Assembly: GCA_903854805.1 (NCBI GenBank)
Contig: CAINXK010000052.1
Coordinates: 1-10,870 of the forward strand
Reading direction: 5' to 3'
Length of the DNA stretch: 10,870 nt
Source of the DNA: an uncultured Anaerolineae bacterium
Lineage (GTDB): Bacteria > Chloroflexota > Anaerolineae > Anaerolineales > Villigracilaceae
The position numbers were made by a program, and so were the translations under genes. Under the pieces are notes generated by a model. It was given only the letters and a program-made list of their open reading frames with translations, was not told the origin of the DNA and ran no database searches. Of the stretch, positions 7,104 to 10,870 are shown one piece after another; the stretch's first letter is position 1; each line of letters starts with the position of its first letter.

Positions 7104-9308
7104 TCAGGGGGTTACGATTTTATTCTCGGGAACGTTATAGATCCAGAAATTTTTACCTTCCAGCGGGTTGGTAAAAAGGCCCAACAAACCGTTTGGATAC
7201 AATTTCTTCAAAACATCCAGGGTATCTTTATCTTCTTCTTTTACTAGAAACAACTTGTTCCCTGGCAGGTCTTGCGATTTGGGCAGATCGTCTCGCCAAA
7301 GAGCAAAATCCTGCGTTGGGTAACCTGCCTGAATACCCACAAGACGAGTATCCACCCAGTATGGGAAGGGTACCACAAAAGCATTCTCCGGATTATTGCC
7401 TGAATCTACAAAAGATCGGATAACTTTACCCATATCAGATGTATTCCAGGCGCCTTGCACAAACTGTGTGGCAAAGGTATCGAACACAAGATTGTAATTT
7501 TGAAGACTGGAAATCAAAAGTAAACCGACAACCACCGTGACTACCAATCCTTGCCAGACACCTTTTCGAGCTCCCCGCAAGGTTGTATAAATGCCATCCA
7601 ACGCCATGGCTGCAATCACAAACACAACAACTGCCGCCGCCCCGGTACGGTTGAGGGAAGGATTTTCGCCAGGGAAAGCCAACGATAATATAGATGGCAT
7701 TAGAAACATCGGCACAGATAGGAACAGGAATAGATCGAGCCAATCACGTTTTCGCAAATACCGAAGTAAGAGGAAAAAATAACCAATCACGAATAAAACC
7801 CCACTGACGATATCCAGGGCGGGGCGATGAGGAATGGAATGAACCCAGATCTCACCATCATCATAATTGAACATCCGCATCGCATTGAAAGTATTACTTG
7901 CAAAAATCTGCCAGGCTGGAGCAGGCAATGGATGTTCCTCCCCGGTCAAACGTGTCATGGCACGATAAGAGAACATATCCGGGTTTTCAAGAGCATAACG
8001 TAGTAAGGGAAGAAAAACCAGGAAAGACGCAAGTACCAAAATGGAAAACATCAGTACTGTCTGCTTGCGATTGCCTTGTGACTGTTTGTGAAGCAAATAT
8101 AAGCCCACTCCAAGCAATAATACAACCGGTACGATTCGGAAAGGACTATACCCGTGCAGCCCCAAGCCAAGGAAAAGTCCTGCCAGAATAAAATCGTTCC
8201 GACTCTGACGGCGCAAACCGTGAATGAGGTAGTACAAGGCCGGGGCAGCAAAAGCCGGATAAAGGGGAAAGCGCAGACCGATCCGGCTGATAGTATTAAG
8301 CCAATAGGAAGTACCTGCCAGAATCAGCGCAAATAAGGCCACACGCTTGCCACCGACTTCTTTGCCAATTAAATAAATGTACGGAAGGGTAAACAGACCA
8401 ATCAGCACCGTGCCAATTTTCAGGCTGAGAAAGGTAAGTCCGGTACCAAACAAAGCTGCGATGGCGGCCGTCCAATAAAACTGGAAAAATTCACGACCTG
8501 TATTGCGAGGAAAGAAAATTTGCGTCTGCCCCTGGGTAAGATCGTACACATCCAACAGCTTTTCGGCGTGATCGCTAAATGGCTCACCAGGAATACCATC
8601 CAAACGATAAAACCGGAAAAAGATGATCACCACCGCAACCGCAACTATCAATACGGTCCAACGCGTAATGGAAACCTGCCATGATTCTTGTTTGAAAAAA
8701 TCCAGCACATTTCTTAATGGGGCTGGTTTTCCAGGATTGTCCAACCAGAGCGCATGATAAAACATGGCCAGGGCAGCCAACCAGATGCTAACATTTAGTG
8801 TGGTAAACAGATTGCCAGAAAACAAAATAAAAGCGATCATCGCCAGGAGAATGGCAAATAGCAGACTATTTCGGCGGTAGGTCTGTGGGTCAGTTTGCTG
8901 TGAAACAGTTCTGACCCCAGGGAGGATAAATTCTTTGCCAAGATAAGCCCAGGTGATTAAGAGCAGTGCAAAAAAATAGAATCCAAGCGCAAGAGGAGTG
9001 GATTCTGCTGGTGGTTCAAGCGTTCGCTGCGCAACCAGAGCCATAAGTACCGCCAGCAAGGTTCGCCAGGGGATATGGGTAGGCATGCGCAGGGTAATTG
9101 TATATTCGCGCATTTCATCATCATCTGGCAAATTTGCCGAAACTACATTCTCGCTGGTTTCATCAAGAACGATTGTCTCAGTCTCAGATGCCTGTAAATT
9201 CAAAGGACCAGAGCTAACAGGTTCGGCGGCTGATGGAATTTGAATTTTATCTTTCTGCCAGGGGTTTAACCTGGATTTCAAATAATCAAGGACGCTGGGC
9301 TCTTTCAT
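7104..9308 (-). CDS. ArnT/PMT-like GT-C glycosyltransferase with extra N-terminal membrane region, 734 aa
   Basis: A polytopic inner-membrane protein. Residues 1-75 are hydrophilic and cytoplasmic in character, and four hydrophobic segments follow (about 80-96, 103-123, 147-165, 167-189). The GT-C core then begins with a helix at about 215-233 running into FYRLDGIPGEPFSDHAEK (233-250). Asp246 sits where the catalytic acid of ArnT-like enzymes is expected, with His instead of Glu after it. RNTGREFFQFYW (268-279) and SRIGLRFPLYP (341-351) match further conserved loops of this family. The C-terminal part (about 605-734) is a short soluble domain. The enzyme would move a sugar from a polyprenyl-phosphate carrier to an acceptor outside the cytoplasm; neither is identifiable. 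ATG 9308 is supported by an upstream GGGAGAAAG. Its stop lies 11 bp before the large fusion gene, so the two are surely co-transcribed. Family call is firm, substrate unknown. Confidence 0.9.
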   Translation of the reverse strand: MKEPSVLDYLKSRLNPWQKDKIQIPSAAEPVSSGPLNLQASETETIVLDETSENVVSANLPDDDEMREYTITLRMPTHIPWRTLLAVLMALVAQRTLEPPAESTPLALGFYFFALLLITWAYLGKEFILPGVRTVSQQTDPQTYRRNSLLFAILLAMIAFILFSGNLFTTLNVSIWLAALAMFYHALWLDNPGKPAPLRNVLDFFKQESWQVSITRWTVLIVAVAVVIIFFRFYRLDGIPGEPFSDHAEKLLDVYDLTQGQTQIFFPRNTGREFFQFYWTAAIAALFGTGLTFLSLKIGTVLIGLFTLPYIYLIGKEVGGKRVALFALILAGTSYWLNTISRIGLRFPLYPAFAAPALYYLIHGLRRQSRNDFILAGLFLGLGLHGYSPFRIVPVVLLLGVGLYLLHKQSQGNRKQTVLMFSILVLASFLVFLPLLRYALENPDMFSYRAMTRLTGEEHPLPAPAWQIFASNTFNAMRMFNYDDGEIWVHSIPHRPALDIVSGVLFVIGYFFLLLRYLRKRDWLDLFLFLSVPMFLMPSILSLAFPGENPSLNRTGAAAVVVFVIAAMALDGIYTTLRGARKGVWQGLVVTVVVGLLLISSLQNYNLVFDTFATQFVQGAWNTSDMGKVIRSFVDSGNNPENAFVVPFPYWVDTRLVGIQAGYPTQDFALWRDDLPKSQDLPGNKLFLVKEEDKDTLDVLKKLYPNGLLGLFTNPLEGKNFWIYNVPENKIVTP

Positions 9309-9316
9309 AAGCGCGA

Positions 9317-9325
9317 CTTTCTCCC
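9317..9325 (-). promoter_or_regulatory. Ribosome-binding site of the 734-aa glycosyltransferase gene
   Basis: GGGAGAAAG on the minus strand ends 8 nt before the ATG at 9308. The GGAG core is 12 nt away, slightly farther than ideal, but no better in-frame start is nearby. Confidence 0.5.
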
Positions 9326-9336
9326 AATATGTTTAA

Positions 9337-9350
9337 GACAATTTTGTCAA
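9337..9350 (-). promoter_or_regulatory. TTGACA element overlapped by a small inverted repeat
   Basis: In the 46-bp gap between the methyltransferase and the 734-aa enzyme, the minus strand carries TTGACA (9350-9345), a perfect match to the sigma-70 type -35 hexamer. It is overlapped by the dyad GACAA-AA-TTGTC (9348-9337). No good -10 box stands at the right distance; the best is TATTGG after 16 bp. It may be an internal promoter with an operator, or chance. Confidence 0.2.
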
Positions 9351-9354
9351 CTTT

Positions 9355-10152
9355 TCAGATCTTGTGAGCAACATAAAACGTGTATGCGCCCTTTTCCTGG
9401 GGAACAGGTTCATTATAATATTTGCGAAGCAACCCCATGATGGGTGCAAAATTCCAATACGCAGATGAGATATGCCAGCGACGGGTAAAAAAGTGGATCA
9501 ACAAAGAGGGCAATCCAAAATAATGGCCCCATTCCAGGGTAGCCAGAGCCGCAGGCGAAAAATAATGCCAGTATCGATCAATCTTGAAACCAGAAGCAGT
9601 GAGTCTCGCTGCCCATTGATCCGGATCGTCACATGTTACATGGCGGGATATCTTATTAAAGAAAGCGCGGTATGCACTCGCCAATCCTTTTAAACCTATG
9701 AAATCAAAAAATTTCGCTACTGACAGGTTTGGCAAAAAGTTGTGGTTCGGCACACAAAAGACAAAAGGAGCCCCCGGCTTAAGCACACGAGCCGTCTCGA
9801 TTAAGACTGCGTCGAGGTGTGGAATATGCTCAAGCACAGAATTGCTTAAAGCGCTGGAAAAGTAGGCGTCTGGATACGGCATAGCAGCGCCATCTGCTTC
9901 GGTGAGCAGGGCATATATATCGCGAGTTCTAGCTTCGTGGATCGGACCTGTCCAAGGATCAAGGCCAACTTCCAGCTTCCGGTCAAAAGTTAATTGGGCA
10001 AAGTGACCATCACCACAACCCACGTCCAGGGTGGGGGCTGGCAGGTCAATATCCTGGTAGAAACGCGATTCTGTTGCGCGAAGAAAAGCACGAAAATATG
10101 GGAGATCGCGGGTATGGAGAAAAAGGTAATCCTTTAGCGGAGTTTTAGACAT
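9355..10152 (-). CDS. Class I SAM-dependent methyltransferase, 265 aa
   Basis: A soluble Rossmann-fold methyltransferase of the Methyltransf_11 type. Motif I is LDVGCGDGHF (residues 42-51), which binds S-adenosylmethionine. The acidic residue ending strand 2 is Asp65 in VGLDPW. DGAAMPYPDAYF (87-98) leads to SVLEHI (105-110) at strand 4, and RVLKPGAPFVFCVPN (122-136) is the strand 5 region. The C-terminal half (about 150-250) is aromatic-rich and presumably holds the acceptor; TASGFKID (185-192) is a typical late element. The substrate is not recognisable; methyltransferases of this kind beside glycosyltransferases often methylate sugars or lipid-linked intermediates, which is an inference from context only. 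ATG 10152 is preceded by a weak GGA. The gene lies 46 bp upstream of the 734-aa enzyme and 177 bp downstream of the GT4 gene, so it may begin a transcript. No signal peptide is seen. Confidence 0.9.
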   Translation of the reverse strand: MSKTPLKDYLFLHTRDLPYFRAFLRATESRFYQDIDLPAPTLDVGCGDGHFAQLTFDRKLEVGLDPWTGPIHEARTRDIYALLTEADGAAMPYPDAYFSSALSNSVLEHIPHLDAVLIETARVLKPGAPFVFCVPNHNFLPNLSVAKFFDFIGLKGLASAYRAFFNKISRHVTCDDPDQWAARLTASGFKIDRYWHYFSPAALATLEWGHYFGLPSLLIHFFTRRWHISSAYWNFAPIMGLLRKYYNEPVPQEKGAYTFYVAHKI

Positions 10153-10329
10153 TTATTATCCAACTTTCATACAGATGAGATACATATTTCTTTTTTACGA
10201 TCAGACAGATACAAGCTGGAACTGTTAGCACTTCTATTTATCAACCTTGAATAAATAATTCAAATTGTCAGATCCAAAGCATGGATGGTTTGAACAAGTT
10301 CGGTGTTCCGCAAGGTCAGCTATCAGGAT
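10153..10329 (-). other. Intergenic region with three short inverted repeats; possible leader or promoter region
   Basis: This 177-bp region between the GT4 stop and the methyltransferase start is the longest non-coding stretch in the window and is AT-rich on its methyltransferase side. Three small dyads follow each other: GAACA/TGTTC (10292-10308), ATCCA/TGGAT (10272-10286) and TTGAAT/ATTCAA (10247-10263). None is followed by a T-run, so a classical terminator is not supported. On the minus strand TTGAAT (10263-10258) could serve as a poor -35 with a weak A/T -10 near 10240. A promoter for the downstream genes is likely here by position, but I cannot place it. Confidence 0.4.
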
Positions 10330-10870
10330 CTAAGACGATCCCGTCTTGCCAAGTTTACGGAACAATTCTTCATACGCAACTGCCACGGAATCCGGATCGT
10401 ACGAACGGGCGATTTCCGCCGGGTCCCGGTGATATTTCTGCGGTTCCGCCAGAATCTGAAGGATGCCATCCGCGAGTGCGGCAGCGTCTCCGATCGGTGT
10501 AACCAGACCCATACCGGTCATTTGAACAGGACGACGCACTCCTGGCAATGCAGAAGCCACGCAGGGCACATTATTCATCATCGCCTCGATCTGCACCAGT
10601 CCAAAAGCCTCGGTGGAATTCAAGCTCGAAACCACCAGTACATCCAGATTTGGATAGTATGCCGCCATCTGTACCGGATTCAGGTTGCCGAGAAATTTCC
10701 AATGCCCGCTTTCCTCGTATTTCCGAATTATCGGGATGAGCCGATTAAAATAATCCTGCTCACCCATCACATTGAGATGCTGCCCGGCGAAAAGTACCTG
10801 GGCTTGAGGATATTTTTCCAGAATTTTCGGAAGTGCTGCAAGCAAAATTTCAACACCCTTTTCGGATGCA
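10330..10870 (-). CDS. GT4-family (GT-B) glycosyltransferase, C-terminal part, 5' end outside window
   Basis: The frame is open to the right edge and ends at TAG (10332-10330), giving 180 complete visible codons. It is the donor-binding domain of a Glycos_transf_1/GT4 enzyme. The visible part opens with SEKGVEILLAALPKI, the typical start of that domain, then VLFAG, FLGNL and the diagnostic E-x7-E motif in STEAFGLVQIEAM (the two Glu codons begin at 10611 and 10587). This motif contacts the nucleotide-sugar. PVQMTGMGLVTPIGD and a C-terminal helix complete the fold. Internal TTG or other codons near 10845 are not the real start, because coding similarity continues upstream to the window edge. 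It is a cytoplasmic or membrane-associated transferase using a nucleotide sugar; donor and acceptor cannot be inferred from this half. About half the protein, the acceptor-binding domain, is missing. Confidence 0.92.
   Translation of the reverse strand, partial: ASEKGVEILLAALPKILEKYPQAQVLFAGQHLNVMGEQDYFNRLIPIIRKYEESGHWKFLGNLNPVQMAAYYPNLDVLVVSSLNSTEAFGLVQIEAMMNNVPCVASALPGVRRPVQMTGMGLVTPIGDAAALADGILQILAEPQKYHRDPAEIARSYDPDSVAVAYEELFRKLGKTGSS

Noticed and set aside
10264..10329. Rho-independent terminator after the GT4 gene
   Set aside because: Two weak 5-bp stems exist after the stop codon but neither is GC-rich nor followed by a run of T on the transcript strand.
10330..10845. A complete 171-residue glycosyltransferase starting at TTG 10845
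   Set aside because: The codons upstream of the TTG (ASEKGVEI) continue the standard GT4 donor-domain pattern to the window edge, so the gene is cut by the window rather than starting there.
1..10870. CRISPR array, tRNA, rRNA, insertion sequence, attachment site or defence system
   Set aside because: I looked for spaced direct repeats, cloverleaf-like stretches, transposase or integrase motifs and nuclease/helicase motifs on both strands and saw none; nearly all of the window is accounted for by envelope-type genes.

Overview
The window is a tightly packed, single-strand (minus) stretch of six genes, two of them cut by the window edges. It looks like part of a cell-envelope or surface-glycan locus from a bacterium of the phylum Chloroflexota, plausibly class Anaerolineae. 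The taxonomic guess rests on two things. One is a pair of DUF2298 ('YYY domain') membrane proteins, a family I know mainly from Chloroflexota and some methanogenic archaea. The other is the type of very large ArnT/PMT-like glycosyltransferases, together with a moderate GC content. It is an inference from gene content, not from a marker gene.

Reading in the direction of transcription, from high to low coordinates: (1) the C-terminal part of a GT4 (GT-B fold) glycosyltransferase, 10870 to 10330, 5' end outside the window; (2) a 177-bp gap carrying three short inverted repeats; (3) a class I SAM-dependent methyltransferase, 10152 to 9355; (4) a 46-bp gap with a TTGACA-like element overlapped by a small dyad; (5) a 734-residue GT-C/ArnT-like glycosyltransferase with an extra N-terminal membrane section, 9308 to 7104; (6) 11 bp later, a 1694-residue giant in which an ArnT/PMT_2-like module is fused to a complete DUF2298 module, 7092 to 2008; (7) overlapping it by 4 bp (ATGA), a small cytosolic DUF952 protein, 2011 to 1637; (8) 46 bp later, a second, stand-alone DUF2298 protein, 1590 to beyond position 1, 3' end outside the window.

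The last four genes (734-aa enzyme, fusion, DUF952, DUF2298) are spaced 11 bp, -4 bp and 46 bp apart and are very probably co-transcribed. The methyltransferase may belong to the same unit. The encoded machinery would combine a cytoplasmic nucleotide-sugar-dependent GT4 enzyme and a methyltransferase with three membrane proteins carrying four GT-C-like modules, which would be expected to use polyprenyl-phosphate-linked sugars on the outer face of the membrane. Acceptor and sugar cannot be told from the sequence.

The most notable points are the GT-C + DUF2298 fusion, the downstream paralogue that is colinear with the fused half from its first residues onward, a beta-rich insertion inside the extracytoplasmic part of the fusion, and a DUF952 protein translationally coupled to it. 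I found no CRISPR array, tRNA, rRNA, transposon, phage gene or recognisable defence system.
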